From positions 31,962-95,961 of the forward strand of contig JACQEP010000015.1 of assembly GCA_016200485.1 (NCBI GenBank): DNA of 64,000 bases. Direction: 5' to 3'. The stretch comes from Gammaproteobacteria bacterium (GTDB lineage: Bacteria > Pseudomonadota > Gammaproteobacteria > Tenderiales > Tenderiaceae). Below, in pieces: positions 10,090 through 20,476 of the stretch (position 1 is its first letter; every line of letters begins with the position of its first letter). A program made the position numbers and the translations under genes. The notes under the pieces were generated by a model. The model worked only from the letters and a program-made list of their open reading frames with translations, searched no databases and was not told where the DNA came from.

Positions 10090-10430
10090 AAGCATCGACT
10101 TCAGCCCCGGCGGCCTGCTCAATAAATTCAAAGACAGCCACGGCAACGAAATCAACTACGTCTACGATGCCGCAGGCAGACTCGCCAGTCTGGGCCCCCC
10201 ACTACGGCACCGTTTCTTATCGCTACGACGCCGGTGGCCGGCTGCTGGAAAAATGGTTACCCAACGGCGTCACCGCCCATTACATCTGGAACGCCGATTT
10301 TACCCTAGCCAGTTGCACCATACTATTTCTACGACGCATACGCCAATCGCCGCCAGTAGATCGAGACACCATCCGCCCCTCACCTACGACTACGACAGCC
10401 GCAACCCGCATCACCCAGATGAGCAATCTG
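10090..10430 (+). pseudogene. Broken RHS fragment duplicated from RHS1
   Basis: This stretch is a close copy of RHS1 bases about 7385-7700: DFSPGGLLNKFKDSHGNE, then GTVSYRYDAGGRLLEKWLPN, appear in both. The copy is split between two frames because two bases are missing near 10190 (CAGTCTGGGCC here, CAGTCTCTGGGCC in RHS1). A larger deletion follows near 10315, and an in-frame TAG sits near 10357. It has no start, hallmark or toxin tip. RHS loci often carry displaced fragments downstream of the main gene; this one comes from the repeat shell, not the tip, so it could serve as recombination homology but not as a spare toxin. Confidence 0.8.
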
Positions 10431-10435
10431 TTTGA

Positions 10436-10670
10436 ATTCAGTGGTGCCAGCCAAAATGGAAAAGGAGCATAGTCATCTTACAAAAACACTAGTAGTGACC
10501 GGCCTGGAAGATGGGTAACAAAAAAGTCTGAGGACATGGGTTACAGGTTTCGATCACGAAAGTACTTAAACGACTGCTTTCCACAACTGTGGCCGTCTCC
10601 TATGGGGTCGAGAGCGGAAACTAAGGTTCGAAAGAGATAACCTTTTGTGTTTTCGTGCAGTCATTACAGC
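10436..10670. other. Gene-free debris, possible insertion-sequence end
   Basis: No coding frame is convincing here. Two related boxes, GATGGGTAAC (near 10510) and ACATGGGTTAC (near 10535), lie in direct order around AAAAAAGTCTGAGG. This layout reminds me of IS481-family termini, but no transposase remains. The identification is weak. Confidence 0.3.
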
Positions 10671-10675
10671 CAAGA

Positions 10676-10714
10676 AACAAAAAACCCGCCAATGGCGGGT
10701 TTCTCGTTTTTAAC
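10676..10714 (-). terminator. Rho-independent terminator of rpmB-rpmG
   Basis: Read on the minus strand, AAACCCGCC-ATT-GGCGGGTTT forms a strong GC-rich stem followed by a run of T. It lies about 20-30 bases after the rpmG stop codon, the expected place for the end of the ribosomal protein operon. Confidence 0.88.
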
Positions 10715-10730
10715 CTGAAGCACGAAAGCC

Positions 10731-10898
10731 TTACTTGATCTTGGCTTCTTTATAGACAACATGCTTGCGGACGACGGGATCGAATTTCATGATCTCCATC
10801 TTCTCGGGCTTGGTCCGTTTGTTCTTGGTGGTGGTGTAGAAGTGGCCGGTTTCGGCACTGGACACCAGTTTGATCTTTTCGCGTGCGCTCTTCGCCAT
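10731..10898 (-). CDS. rpmG: 50S ribosomal protein L33
   Basis: The 55-residue frame starts at the ATG at 10898 with GGAGATAACCC just upstream and stops at TAA 10731-10733. It reads [20 protein letters not shown] and ends in [14 protein letters not shown], a standard bacterial L33 of the form without the zinc cysteines. L33 belongs to the large ribosomal subunit near the E site. The gene follows rpmB with a 12-base gap, the usual rpmB-rpmG operon of proteobacteria, and is closed by the terminator just downstream. Confidence 0.96.
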   Translation of the reverse strand: MAKSAREKIKLVSSAETGHFYTTTKNKRTKPEKMEIMKFDPVVRKHVVYKEAKIK

Positions 10899-10909
10899 GG
10901 GTTATCTCC

Positions 10910-11146
10910 TTAAATGCTTTCGCCGCGGGCGCGGATGCCGTCGAGCACGGTTTTGATACCTTGCTTGTCGATGATGCGCAGGCCGTGGTTAGAAACACAC
11001 AGTTTGATAAAGCGGCCTTCTTCTTCAACCCAGAAACGGTGGGTATGAAGGTTGGGTAGGAAGCGGCGCTTGGTTTTGTTATTGGCGTGGGAAACGTTGT
11101 TTCCAACCTGGGGGCGCTTGCCCGTGACCTGACAGATTCTCGACAT
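10910..11146 (-). CDS. rpmB: 50S ribosomal protein L28
   Basis: A 78-residue L28 beginning [20 protein letters not shown] and containing the family sequence [19 protein letters not shown]. Its length matches the family. It is the first gene of the rpmB-rpmG pair. A ribosome site (GGAGAAGGTCC on the minus strand) lies ahead of the start. In many gammaproteobacteria this pair sits next to radC, as it does here. Confidence 0.97.
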   Translation of the reverse strand: MSRICQVTGKRPQVGNNVSHANNKTKRRFLPNLHTHRFWVEEEGRFIKLCVSNHGLRIIDKQGIKTVLDGIRARGESI

Positions 11147-11366
11147 GGACCTTCTCCAACAAAATCTTTTTAAATAGCCACGTACTCCCGTGGCGGGGAA
11201 AGCGCGAATTTATACCAGATTTAGACGGGGCGAGCAAGTTTGATATTTATTTGGACCCACCCTCGGCAACTGCTCCTGCGTTGTCCTACCTCGTGCATCC
11301 ATGCACTCGCACCCCTTGCGGCACCCCTCCTCGCGCGCGAGGAGGGGATAAGCGCATCGGTTCGGT

Positions 11367-11430
11367 TGTGTCGCCTGCGGCGACGGCTTGGTGGGTTACG
11401 CCAGCCTTGCTGGCTAACCCACCCTACATA
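11367..11430. repeat. Dispersed double-hairpin repeat, copy 1
   Basis: On the minus strand this reads GTAGGGTGGGTTAGC ... TAACCCACCAAGC followed by GTCGCCG-C-AGGCGACACAA, two adjoining stem-loops. The same unit occurs after ilvD at 61431-61520 in the opposite orientation. The preceding segment 11281-11309 (CCTACCTCGTGCATCCATGC) also recurs, inverted, inside the element at 34211-34479. It is intergenic between rpmB and radC, with no coding content. Confidence 0.75.
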
Positions 11431-11442
11431 TAATTCAATGAG

Positions 11443-12117
11443 TTACATCAAGCCCCGCTCGGCGAGAGAAGTTGCGGGGCCGTCGCCGATGATCAGGTGA
11501 TCCAGCACCCGAATGTCGACCAAGGCCAGCGCCTCTTTGAGGCGGCGGGTGAGGCTGAGGTCGGCTTGGCTGGGTTCGGCTACGCCAGAGGGGTGGTTGT
11601 GGGCAAGGATGACGGCAGAGGCGTTGTGGCTGAGGGCTTTCTTCACCACTTCGCGCGGATGGACGCTGGCGCCGTCGAGGGTGCCGAAGAATAGCTCTTC
11701 GAAACGGATCACCCGCAGGCGGGTGTCGAGAAACAGGCAGGCGAAGACTTCGTGCGGGTAGTGGCGGAGCTTGGCGCTGAGGTAGCGGCGCGTGTCTTCC
11801 GGGTTGCTGAGGGCGTCGCCGCGCTGCAGGGTCTCGCCGAGGTGACGGCGAGCCATTTCCATCGTGGCTTGCAGCTGCGCGTACTTGGCATCGCCGAGGC
11901 CTTTGGCGCGGCAGAAACCCTTGCGGTCGGCTTCGAGCAGGGCACGCAGGCCACCGTATTCGTCGAGCAGGTCGCGGGCGAGGTCGACGGCGGTCTTGCC
12001 GGGGATGCCGGTGCGCAAGAAAATCGCGAGCAGTTCAGCATCGGAAAGTGAGCTGGGACCACGCTCCAGCAGTTTTTCACGGGGACGTTCGGCGTCCGGC
12101 CAGTCGGTGATGGGCAT
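11443..12117 (-). CDS. radC: RadC-like JAB-domain protein
   Basis: I chose the ATG at 12117 ([20 protein letters not shown]) because family members begin this way and AAGG lies a proper distance upstream; an in-frame start 36 bases earlier would overlap the coaBC leader. The 224-residue protein has the N-terminal helix-hairpin-helix part ([24 protein letters not shown]) and the JAB/MPN metal motif [15 protein letters not shown] near the C-terminus. Despite the name, its role in DNA repair is not established; JAB domains are typically metal-dependent peptidases. It is divergent from coaBC, with the two starts about 80 bases apart. Confidence 0.93.
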   Translation of the reverse strand: MPITDWPDAERPREKLLERGPSSLSDAELLAIFLRTGIPGKTAVDLARDLLDEYGGLRALLEADRKGFCRAKGLGDAKYAQLQATMEMARRHLGETLQRGDALSNPEDTRRYLSAKLRHYPHEVFACLFLDTRLRVIRFEELFFGTLDGASVHPREVVKKALSHNASAVILAHNHPSGVAEPSQADLSLTRRLKEALALVDIRVLDHLIIGDGPATSLAERGLM

Positions 12118-12198
12118 TTCCTTGCCTTTTTCGTTTCGATTATGGTCCGGCAATGGTATTTTATTGAGCTTGGATTGGCGAGTAGGGGGGGCTTATTT

Positions 12199-13431
12199 TT
12201 GTCTGAGATCAGTACCCAAGGCGTGAGCGGGCGACGCATCCTGATTGGGGTGAGCGGCGGCGTTGCGGCGTACAAGAGTGCCGAGCTGGTGCGCCGTTTG
12301 CGCCAGGCCGGGGCTGAGGTGCGGGTGATGATGACGCCGTCGGCGATGCAGTTCATCACGCCGCTGACCTTGCAGGCGCTGTCCGGCAAGCCGGTGCATA
12401 CCCAATTGCTGGACCCGGCGGCCGAGGCGGGAATGGGCCATATCGAGCTGGCGCGCTGGGCGGAGGCGATTTTGATCGTGCCCGCGACGGCGAATGTCAT
12501 CGCCCGGTTGGCGCAGGGCATGGCCGATGATTTGCTGACCACGGTGTGTCTGGCGAGCGAGGTACCGTTATTAGTAGCGCCGGCGATGAATCGCGTGATG
12601 TGGGATCACCCGGCGACACGGGCCAATTGCGCGACTCTGCAACAGCGTGGCGTGCGGCTACTTGGCCCGGCGGCGGGTGAACAGGCCTGCGGCGAGATAG
12701 GCATGGGCCGGATGCTGGAGCCGGAACAATTGCTGCAGGCATTGGCGGCATTGTGGCAACACGGGCCGCTGGCCGGATTGAAGGTGGTGGTGACTGCCGG
12801 GCCGACGCGCGAGGCGATCGACCCCGTGCGTTTTATCAGCAACCGCAGTTCCGGCAAGATGGGCTATGCGGTGGCTGCCGCAGCAGCGGCGGCGGGTGCC
12901 GATGTGGTGTTGGTGTCGGGGCCGACGGCTTTGCCAGTGCCGGAGGGCGTGCGTCGTGTGGCGGTAGAAACAGCGGCGCAGATGCACGATGCGGTGTTGG
13001 CCGAGATTGCAGGCAGCGCGATTTTTATTGCGGCAGCGGCGGTGGCAGATTATCGGCCACAGCAGGTTGCCGAGAACAAGATCAAAAAACAAACTGGCGA
13101 GATGCAATTGGCATTGGCGCCGACGGTGGATATCGTCAGCGCCGTGGCACAATCGGCAGTACGCCCAAGTTTTGTGGTTGGCTTCGCGGCAGAAACTAAT
13201 GAATTGGAAAAACATGCGCGCGACAAATTAACGCGCAAGAAACTTGATCTGGTCGCGGCCAACTGGGTGGGCGGTGAGACCGGTTTTGATTCCGAGCATA
13301 ATGCGTTAGAGATTTTTTGGAATGGCGGTCAACGCCGTATCGAACGCGCGGACAAACAAACCGTGGCGCGGGAATTAATCACAGTCATTGCAGAGAGATA
13401 TCATGTCAAAAATCCAAGTAAAAATTCTTGA
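12199..13431 (+). CDS. coaBC: Bifunctional phosphopantothenoylcysteine decarboxylase / phosphopantothenate-cysteine ligase
   Basis: This enzyme makes 4'-phosphopantetheine from phosphopantothenate and cysteine in coenzyme A synthesis. The flavoprotein decarboxylase half has [18 protein letters not shown] near the start, the PXMNXXMW substrate motif (APAMNRVMW) and the catalytic [10 protein letters not shown]. The ligase half has [30 protein letters not shown] and AENKIKKQ. I chose the TTG at 12199 because a strong TAGGGGGG ribosome site lies 8 bases ahead and the resulting 410 residues fit the family; the longer frame from 12142 adds an unlikely leader that would overlap the radC start region. 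The end overlaps dut by 29 bases, so the two are probably translationally coupled. The phosphopantetheine product also feeds the carrier proteins of the 44 kb cluster. Confidence 0.94.
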   Translation: MSEISTQGVSGRRILIGVSGGVAAYKSAELVRRLRQAGAEVRVMMTPSAMQFITPLTLQALSGKPVHTQLLDPAAEAGMGHIELARWAEAILIVPATANVIARLAQGMADDLLTTVCLASEVPLLVAPAMNRVMWDHPATRANCATLQQRGVRLLGPAAGEQACGEIGMGRMLEPEQLLQALAALWQHGPLAGLKVVVTAGPTREAIDPVRFISNRSSGKMGYAVAAAAAAAGADVVLVSGPTALPVPEGVRRVAVETAAQMHDAVLAEIAGSAIFIAAAAVADYRPQQVAENKIKKQTGEMQLALAPTVDIVSAVAQSAVRPSFVVGFAAETNELEKHARDKLTRKKLDLVAANWVGGETGFDSEHNALEIFWNGGQRRIERADKQTVARELITVIAERYHVKNPSKNS

Positions 13432-13858
13432 TTCACGAATTGGTAAAGAGTTGCCGTTGCCGCAATACGCCACGGGCGGTTCGGCAGGGATGGACTTGCG
13501 TGCCTGTGTTGAAGCGCCATTGATACTGAACCCGGGTGAATGTCAGTTGATCCCGACCGGTATCGCGATTCATATCGGTGATCCAGGTCTGGCGGCGGTG
13601 TTATTGCCGCGTTCGGGATTGGGGCATAAAAACGGTATCGTGCTCGGCAATCTCGTCGGCTTGATCGATTCCGATTATCAAGGACAGTTGATGGTGTCAT
13701 GCTGGAATCGCGGCAAGGAACCGTTCACTGTGAATATTGGTGAGCGCATTGCGCAAATGGTGTTTGTGCCGGTGGTGCAGGCAGCCTTTGAAGTTGTCGA
13801 TGATTTCGAGAGCAGTCAACGCGGTGTGGGTGGGTTTGGACACACTGGGCGTCATTAA
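13403..13858 (+). CDS. dut: Deoxyuridine 5'-triphosphate nucleotidohydrolase (dUTPase)
   Basis: The ATG at 13403 ([20 protein letters not shown]) has AGAGAGA ahead of it and lies inside the 3' end of coaBC. The 151-residue protein shows the five trimeric-dUTPase motifs, including [31 protein letters not shown] and the C-terminal [12 protein letters not shown] arm that closes over the active site. It hydrolyses dUTP to dUMP, limiting uracil in DNA and supplying dTMP synthesis. The coaBC-dut order is conserved in gammaproteobacteria. Confidence 0.97.
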   Translation: MSKIQVKILDSRIGKELPLPQYATGGSAGMDLRACVEAPLILNPGECQLIPTGIAIHIGDPGLAAVLLPRSGLGHKNGIVLGNLVGLIDSDYQGQLMVSCWNRGKEPFTVNIGERIAQMVFVPVVQAAFEVVDDFESSQRGVGGFGHTGRH

Positions 13859-13935
13859 CAAAAGGCATGTTATTAATGTGAATTCATGTTCCGCATAAAA
13901 ATAAGGATGCTATCGCAGTTGAAGAAACGAATGAT

Positions 13936-15327
13936 ATGTCTATAGGAAAGTGCAGCGGGTTGTCGCAGGAAATATTTCTCGCCTATGACATTCGAGGTGT
14001 TGTTGGTAAGACGCTGACTCCGGAGATTGTCTACGACATCGGTCGTGCAATTGGTAGCGAAGCATGGAAGCGAGGCGAACAAACGCTGGTGGTGGGGCGT
14101 GATGGCCGCCTGTCGAGCCCACAATTGGCGGATGCCCTGATCGCAGGTTTGCGCGCCAGTGGCCGCAATGTGATCAATCTGGGGCAGGCGCCGACGCCGT
14201 TGCTTTACTTTGCAACGCATTATTTGAGTGCCCGTTCCGGGGTGATGGTCACGGGTAGTCACAATCCGGCAGACTACAATGGGCTGAAGGTGGTACTTAA
14301 GGGCGACACGCTGACAGAGGATGACATTCAAGGCCTGTATCAACGCATTGTTAAGAAAGATTTTACCGAAGGCGCTGGAAATTTAAGTGCCCAAAATTTG
14401 GTGGCCGATTATATTGCCCGCGTCTGTGCCGATGTGCATTTGCAACGGCCGCTGAAGGTGGTGGTCGATTGCGGTAACGGCGTGTCAGGGGAGCTGGCAC
14501 TCGCATTGTTGCGCAATCTTGGATGTGAGGTGATTGCCCTTTATTGCGATGTCGACGGCCAGTTTCCGAATCACCATCCTGATCCCAGCCAACCTGAAAA
14601 TCTGCGTGATTTGATGGCTGCCGTTAAACGCAATCATGTGGATGTCGGGCTTGCCTTTGACGGCGATGGTGATCGCCTGGGTGTTATCGATTCGCGGGGG
14701 CAGATTATTTGGCCAGACCGGCAGTTGATGCTGTATGCCATTGAGATTCTAAAATCGAATCCCGGCGCGCAAATTATTTATGATGTGAAATGTAGTCGTA
14801 ATTTGCAGAGTGTGATTGCCGGGTATGGCGGGCGTCCTTTGATGTGGCGGTCGGGTCATTCTGTATTGAAGGCGAAACTCAAGGAAAGTAAAGCATTGCT
14901 GGCCGGCGAAATGAGCGGCCATGTCTTCTTTAATGATCGTTGGTTTGGTTTTGATGACGCCTGTTACACTGCGGCACGTCTGCTTGAGATCTTGAGCGCT
15001 TCGGATCGCTCTTCGGCAGAAGTGTTTGCCTTGATTCCGGATGCGATCAGTACGCCAGAGTTGCGGCTGGATCTGGCAGAAGGTGCGCACTATGCTTTCA
15101 TGGAGCGCTTAAAGAAAGAGGCGAAGTTTCCTGATGCCGAGTTGATCACCATTGATGGCGTGCGCGCAGAGTTTGCCGACGGCTGGGGCTTGGTTCGCGC
15201 GTCAAACACGACGCCGTGCCTGACATTACGCTTTGAAGCGGATAACACCGCAGCGTTGGAAAGAATCAAGCAGTTGTTCCGGAAGGTGTTGTCCGGACTG
15301 GATTCTTCCCTGAAATTACCGTTTTAA
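13936..15327 (+). CDS. algC: Phosphomannomutase/phosphoglucomutase
   Basis: A 463-residue alpha-D-phosphohexomutase. Visible are the opening FLAYDIRGVVG, the phosphoserine loop VMVTGSHNPADYNGLK, the metal loop AFDGDGDRLG, the sugar loop GEMSGHVFF and the phosphate-binding RASNTTPCLTLRFE near the end. It interconverts 1- and 6-phosphates of mannose and glucose for exopolysaccharide and LPS precursors. The order dut-algC-argB-pyrE matches that of Pseudomonas. The gap of 77 bases from dut may hold a separate promoter, but I see none I would name. Confidence 0.95.
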   Translation: MSIGKCSGLSQEIFLAYDIRGVVGKTLTPEIVYDIGRAIGSEAWKRGEQTLVVGRDGRLSSPQLADALIAGLRASGRNVINLGQAPTPLLYFATHYLSARSGVMVTGSHNPADYNGLKVVLKGDTLTEDDIQGLYQRIVKKDFTEGAGNLSAQNLVADYIARVCADVHLQRPLKVVVDCGNGVSGELALALLRNLGCEVIALYCDVDGQFPNHHPDPSQPENLRDLMAAVKRNHVDVGLAFDGDGDRLGVIDSRGQIIWPDRQLMLYAIEILKSNPGAQIIYDVKCSRNLQSVIAGYGGRPLMWRSGHSVLKAKLKESKALLAGEMSGHVFFNDRWFGFDDACYTAARLLEILSASDRSSAEVFALIPDAISTPELRLDLAEGAHYAFMERLKKEAKFPDAELITIDGVRAEFADGWGLVRASNTTPCLTLRFEADNTAALERIKQLFRKVLSGLDSSLKLPF

Positions 15328-15330
15328 TGA

Positions 15331-16242
<912 letters not shown>

Positions 16243-16294
16243 ACGTGTCTGTCGCTGTTATTCATTGCCTTCTCATGTGTAATTTGGAGTGGCG

Positions 16295-17047
16295 GTGAAC
16301 TGGAGTGAACAGCTCTTGCTGTTGTTGGTGTCCCTGACAGCTAACGCCTTCTCGGCACTGGCCGGAGGTGGGGCAGGACTGATTCAGTTGCCCGCATTGA
16401 TCTTTCTTGGCTTGCCATTCGGCATCGCGCTTGCGACGCATAAAGTGGCCAGTGTGGCGCTGGGTGTCGGCGCCACATTACGCCATTGGCGCGAGAAATC
16501 TCTCGATCTCCCATTCGCTGGTTTTGTCATGGCCAGTGGCTTGCCCGGAGTGATCGCTGGGGCGGCGGTGATTCTCAAGGTGCCGGACCGTGCCGCGCAG
16601 GTGGCGTTGGGGGTGCTGACGATCGGTATGAGTGTGTACTCATTTTTTACGCCGCAACTTGGGTTAGTGGCGGAAACACGACATCGCGATCGACACGGAT
16701 ATCTGGTGGGTGGACTGGTGTTGTGTTTGATTGGCGTGTTGAATGGGTCGCTGACCTCGGGTACCGGATTGTTTGTCACCTTATGGCTGGTGCATTGGTT
16801 CGGTCTGGATTACAAACAGGCGGTGGCCTATACGCTGGTATTGGTAGGGCTGTTCTGGAATGGGGTCGGGGCAGTGACGCTGGGGCTGCTGGGTGAAATT
16901 CGGTGGGATTGGCTACCGGCATTGCTGATCGGATCAGTGGTGGGCGGTTATCTCGGCGCCCATTTTGCGATTGTCAAAGGCAATCGCATGATCAAGCGCA
17001 GTTTTGAGATTGTGACCTTGTTGGTGGGGTTGAAATTACTATTTTAA
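16295..17047 (+). CDS. TauE/SafE-family membrane permease
   Basis: I prefer the GTG at 16295 because GGAG lies six bases ahead; a GTG six bases earlier would abut that site. The ~250-residue product is almost wholly hydrophobic with about seven or eight membrane segments and the family patterns AGGGAGLIQLPALIFLG near the N-terminus and GTGLFVTLWLVHWFGLDYKQ in the second half. TauE/SafE permeases move anions such as sulfite or sulfoacetate; the substrate here is unknown. Transcription is in the direction of argB, 50 bases behind. It faces a paralogue of the same family (17161-17949) tail to tail. Confidence 0.85.
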   Translation: MNWSEQLLLLLVSLTANAFSALAGGGAGLIQLPALIFLGLPFGIALATHKVASVALGVGATLRHWREKSLDLPFAGFVMASGLPGVIAGAAVILKVPDRAAQVALGVLTIGMSVYSFFTPQLGLVAETRHRDRHGYLVGGLVLCLIGVLNGSLTSGTGLFVTLWLVHWFGLDYKQAVAYTLVLVGLFWNGVGAVTLGLLGEIRWDWLPALLIGSVVGGYLGAHFAIVKGNRMIKRSFEIVTLLVGLKLLF

Positions 17048-17067
17048 ATAATTCAGCTTGTTGAAAA

Positions 17068-17160
17068 ACGCCCTCTCCCTCAGGGAGAGGGTTGGGGTGA
17101 GGGGATAAATGAATCTAAAAAAATCTCCGTGTTCTCTGTGCCTCTGTGGTGAATTTCTTT
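17068..17160. repeat. Intergenic palindromic repeats between two permease genes
   Basis: CCCTCTCCCTCAGGGAGAGGG forms a short perfect hairpin (about 17071-17091), a type seen again at 20358-20425 and 20741-20776. It is followed by a TCTCCGTG...CTCTGTG...CTCTGTGGTGAA block (17126-17155) related to the arms of the element at 34211-34479. Lying between convergent genes, the hairpin could also stop transcription from both sides. Confidence 0.6.
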
Positions 17161-17949
17161 TCAGGCAACGATGAACTTCATGCCGATCAGGATCAACATC
17201 CCGGCCAGCGCCGGGCGCAAGATATGATCCGGCACCTTGGTGCTGGTGTGGCTGCCGAGGTAAATGCCGGGGAGTGAACCGATCAATAGCGATGCCAGCA
17301 AGGTGAGATCTACCGTACCGAGGTGCATGTGCCCCAGACCGGCGATCAGCGTCAGCGGCACGGCATGGGCAAGATCAATGCCGACGATGCGTTTGGTCGG
17401 CATCCACGGATAAAGCAATGTCAGCATCGCCGCACCCAGCGCGCCCGCGCCGACCGAGGTCAGCGGCACCAATATTCCCAGCAATGCACCCGCGCCAACG
17501 GTGGCGTAGTTGCGTTTGCTGCTGAGATTCGGAAAGCGCTGGCCTAATGCGTTGCCGAGGCGATGCAGTTGGCTGCGCATTAATAACACGGTAGCCGTGA
17601 GCAACAAGGCGACCCCCAGCGTAAAGGTGATGAGGTGCGCGACGGCAGCGGTTTCGGCCTTGAGCCAATCGAGGAGCGTGACGCTGACCAACGCCATCGG
17701 CAGGCTGCCCAGACTCATTAGTCCGACGATTTTCCACTCGATGGTGCCGCGACGCTGGTGGACAAAAATGCCGCCGCTTTTGGTAATGGCGGCGAACAGC
17801 AGGTCGGTGCCGACGGCAATGGCGGGCTTAATGCCAAAGAAAAAAATCAGTAACGGGGTCATCAGCGAGCCACCGCCGACGCCGGTCATGCCGACGATGA
17901 AGCCCACCAGCAGGCCGGCAAAGGTGTAACCCCATTCGATATCTATCAT
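17161..17949 (-). CDS. TauE/SafE-family membrane permease
   Basis: A 262-residue polytopic membrane protein starting MIDIEWGYTFAGLLVGF; I chose the ATG at 17949 since GCAGAG precedes it and the family begins close to the first helix. The N-terminal GMTGVGGGSLMTPLLIFFFG and the internal SVGAGALGAAMLTLLYPWM are the two half-repeats of the family. The PTKRIVGIDLAHAVPLTLIAG pattern marks it as the sulfite-exporter-like branch, distinct from the neighbouring copy at 16295, so the pair is unlikely to be a recent duplication. Substrate unknown. Confidence 0.87.
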   Translation of the reverse strand: MIDIEWGYTFAGLLVGFIVGMTGVGGGSLMTPLLIFFFGIKPAIAVGTDLLFAAITKSGGIFVHQRRGTIEWKIVGLMSLGSLPMALVSVTLLDWLKAETAAVAHLITFTLGVALLLTATVLLMRSQLHRLGNALGQRFPNLSSKRNYATVGAGALLGILVPLTSVGAGALGAAMLTLLYPWMPTKRIVGIDLAHAVPLTLIAGLGHMHLGTVDLTLLASLLIGSLPGIYLGSHTSTKVPDHILRPALAGMLILIGMKFIVA

Positions 17950-18045
17950 TACGATCTCTGCGGATTGAAACAAACTTTCCGCACTATAACGGCTATTCGT
18001 TATTTGAAAAAGTAATATTAGATTATATTTTTATAACAAAAAAGA

Positions 18046-18693
18046 CTATGGGGTCTCGCCGTATTGTTTCAAATAGGCCCGGATATGCTCCTTGGCCTCG
18101 TGCAGGTCGGTGTGGTCTTCCAGGTATTCCAGCAGAACGTCGAGATTGACGATGCTGAATACCGGGATGTCGTAGTCCTGTTTCACTTCCTGGATGGCCG
18201 ATAACGGCCCCTTGCCGCGTTCCTGGCGGTCGAGGGCAATCACCACGCCGACGACTTCAGCCCCTGCGGCTTCGATCAGGTCGATGGATTCGCGGACCGA
18301 AGTACCGGCCGAGATCACATCATCAATAACCAGGACTTGTCCATGCAAGGGCGCACCGACGATGACCCCGCCCTCGCCATGATCCTTGGCCTCTTTGCGG
18401 TTAAAGGCATACGGCACATCGCGCTGATGCTGGTCGGCAAGTGCGACGGCAGTGGTAACCGCCAGCGGGATGCCCTTGTAGGCAGGACCAAACAACATGT
18501 CGAACTCGACCCCGGCTTGTATAATCGTGGTCGCGTAATGGCGGCCAAGCTGGGCGATGGCGGCGCCGGTGTTGAACAGGCCGCTGTTGAAAAAATAGGG
18601 GCTGATGCGTCCTGATTTGAGCTTGAATTCACCGAAGCGCAGCACATCGGTGGCAATGATGAAATCAAGGAATTTGCGTTGGTAGATATGCAT
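18046..18693 (-). CDS. pyrE: Orotate phosphoribosyltransferase
   Basis: The ATG at 18693 ([20 protein letters not shown]) gives the usual 215 residues; the open frame continues upstream but without family sequence. The PRPP-binding motif [16 protein letters not shown] is intact, as are [16 protein letters not shown] and the flexible loop [11 protein letters not shown]. The enzyme joins orotate to PRPP to make OMP in pyrimidine synthesis. It is divergent from the exonuclease III gene with 88 bases between the starts, the arrangement known for pyrE and the crc/xth gene in Pseudomonas. Confidence 0.96.
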   Translation of the reverse strand: MHIYQRKFLDFIIATDVLRFGEFKLKSGRISPYFFNSGLFNTGAAIAQLGRHYATTIIQAGVEFDMLFGPAYKGIPLAVTTAVALADQHQRDVPYAFNRKEAKDHGEGGVIVGAPLHGQVLVIDDVISAGTSVRESIDLIEAAGAEVVGVVIALDRQERGKGPLSAIQEVKQDYDIPVFSIVNLDVLLEYLEDHTDLHEAKEHIRAYLKQYGETP

Positions 18694-18781
18694 GGCCAGG
18701 CCGGATTGAATTGTTGTTGCGGCTAATTTTAATGTATCTAGGCCACCACTAGCCAGAATTTTTCCAATATAGCAGGGATTT

Positions 18782-19555
18782 ATGAGAATTATCTCCGTCA
18801 ATTTAAACGGTATCCGCGCCGCCGAGCGCAAGGGTTTTTTCAAGTGGATGTTAAAGCAGGACGCAGACGTGGTTTGCCTGCAAGAGACCAAGGCGCAGGA
18901 AGATCAGTTGCCGCCCGAGGTTTATCACCCGCCGGGCTATCACACCTATTTTCACGATGCGGTGAAAAAGGGTTACAGCGGCGTTGGGCTTTATTGCCGG
19001 AAAAAACCGGATCGTGTGATCAAAGGGTTGGGGTGGCCGGACTTCGATGCTGAAGGCCGATTCATCGAGGCCGACTTTGGTGATCTGAGCGTGATCTCGC
19101 TCTATCTGCCATCGGGATCAAGTGGCGATATCCGGCAGACGGCGAAGTTTGATTTTATGGCGCGTTTCACGCCGGTACTGGAAGCGATGCGCCGCAAAAA
19201 ACGCGAATACATTATTTGTGGCGACTGGAACATCGTTCACAAAGAAATTGATATCAAGAATTTCAAATCGAATCAGAAAAATTCCGGCTGCTTGCCGGAG
19301 GAGCGCGCCTGGTTGGATCAATTGTTCGGGCCGATGGGGTTTGTCGATGCGTTTCGCGTGGTTGAGCCGCGTTCGGAACAATACACCTGGTGGTCAAATC
19401 GTGGTCAGGCATGGGATAAAAACGTGGGCTGGCGCATCGATTACCAAGTGATCACACCGGGATTGAAAGATAAAGTGAAAGCGGCGGCGATCTACAAAGA
19501 CGAGCGTTTTTCCGATCATGCGCCGCTGATAATTGATTATTCAGGAAAGCTGTAG
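18782..19555 (+). CDS. xthA: Exodeoxyribonuclease III family protein
   Basis: A 257-residue member of the AP-endonuclease/ExoIII family: [20 protein letters not shown], the metal Glu in [41 protein letters not shown] and the catalytic SDHAPLIID. All expected catalytic residues (Asn, Glu, Tyr, Asp/Asn pair, Asp-His) are visible, so it is probably an active DNA-repair nuclease. In Pseudomonas the gene in this position next to pyrE is crc, a catalytically dead relative that controls carbon use; because the catalytic residues are kept here I call it a nuclease. Confidence 0.92.
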   Translation: MRIISVNLNGIRAAERKGFFKWMLKQDADVVCLQETKAQEDQLPPEVYHPPGYHTYFHDAVKKGYSGVGLYCRKKPDRVIKGLGWPDFDAEGRFIEADFGDLSVISLYLPSGSSGDIRQTAKFDFMARFTPVLEAMRRKKREYIICGDWNIVHKEIDIKNFKSNQKNSGCLPEERAWLDQLFGPMGFVDAFRVVEPRSEQYTWWSNRGQAWDKNVGWRIDYQVITPGLKDKVKAAAIYKDERFSDHAPLIIDYSGKL

Positions 19556-19620
19556 GGGCGATTCACGAATTGCTTTGCTATGTTGTAGTTAAGCAGGGTG
19601 GTATGCATTTTGTTCCCGCT

Positions 19621-20036
19621 TTACATCTCCTTCGCCGCAATCCTGCGCAGCGCCTCATTCACATCGATTATTCTGACATTCTGATACTCAGCCACTGTGA
19701 GCAACGGGTGGTCCCCGGTGACGACCCAGTCCGCCTTGGCAGCGATGGCAGTCGCGATGACTACATCATCATCGGGATCGGGCGCGAGAGGGGTTGCGGG
19801 TGTACCACGGCGGCGAGCTCCGAATAGCGATCTACTAACTGATCGATGGTGAGCATTGAGGCGGCTATCTTCTTCTCGAATTTGCGTCGGCCCAGGATAT
19901 CGGTCAATTCTGCCAGCAGTGGCAGGCTGGTATATAGCTTGATCTGTTTGTCGCGTCCCGCCAGCAACAGCCGGTAGGGATTGCCGCCCCACAACATGGC
20001 CGAGGTGACCACATTGGTATCGAGCACCAGGCGCAT
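19621..20036 (-). pseudogene. PIN-domain toxin broken by a frameshift
   Basis: Read from the ATG at 20036, the first frame gives MRLVLDTNVVTSAMLWGGNP and continues through DRYSELAAVVHP. The rest of the domain (PLAPDPDDDVVIATAIAAKA, then DWVVTGDHPLL and the stop at 19621) is in another frame. One base appears to be missing near 19795-19805. Together the two frames make a complete PIN RNase with its acidic residues (D5 of LDTN, DDD, TGDH). Its start overlaps the stop of the antitoxin upstream by one base (TGATG). Either a genuine dead toxin or a base-calling error. Confidence 0.82.
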
Positions 20037-20281
20037 CAGCTATTGGTCTTGGCGCGGCGTTCCGCGCGCATGGCGCGTATCTCCTCAGCCACTTCCTCCG
20101 GTGACATCGCAGGCGGCTCTTCGCTCTGAGCCATCCGTTCCAATGCGGTGAAGAACTCATCCTGATGCTGTGCCCGCAACTGCTCGCGCAACCATTTTTC
20201 CAGCGCCTTTTGCGATAGCAGCCCGGCGCGTTGCGCCTCTTTCGCCAATTGGTCCGGCAGTGTGATCTTTATGGTTGTCAT
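20036..20281 (-). CDS. Antitoxin partner of a PIN-domain toxin
   Basis: An 81-residue protein starting MTTIKITLPDQLAKEAQRAG at 20281, a ribbon-helix-helix-like N-terminus that would bind DNA and repress its own operon. The C-terminal part is charged and helical (SPEEVAEEIRAMRAERRAK) and would wrap the toxin. Its stop overlaps the toxin start. With the toxin frameshifted, this antitoxin may be surplus, or may neutralise related toxins. A decayed copy of the same gene lies at 21487-21697. Confidence 0.75.
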   Translation of the reverse strand: MTTIKITLPDQLAKEAQRAGLLSQKALEKWLREQLRAQHQDEFFTALERMAQSEEPPAMSPEEVAEEIRAMRAERRAKTNS

Positions 20282-20357
20282 GGCCGTGCTCCTGACAGAA
20301 GATAATTCATATTTACCATGATAAAGCCCGTACAGAATAGGTGCAATGAAAAGAGCC

Positions 20358-20425
20358 CATTCCCCTGTTCCCTCTCCCACCTGTGGGAGAGGGTGGCCCG
20401 GAGGGCCGGGAGAGGGAGAAGACGC
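20358..20425. repeat. CCCTCTCCC-type palindromic repeat
   Basis: CCCTCTCCCACCTGTGGGAGAGGG forms a hairpin, followed at once by GGCCCGGAGGGCC and GGGAGAGGG. It is the same family as 17071-17091 and 20741-20776 and lies upstream of the antitoxin gene. No coding content. Confidence 0.6.
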
Positions 20426-20476
20426 CACGGGCTCCGGGGCACAAACCGGCACACAGGGAATGTGGCACCCCCGGTT

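Noticed and set aside
18782..19555. Crc, the carbon-control protein found next to pyrE in Pseudomonas
   Set aside because: The catalytic residues of exonuclease III are intact (LQETKAQ, GDWNIVH, SDHAP), so a nuclease is the better call.
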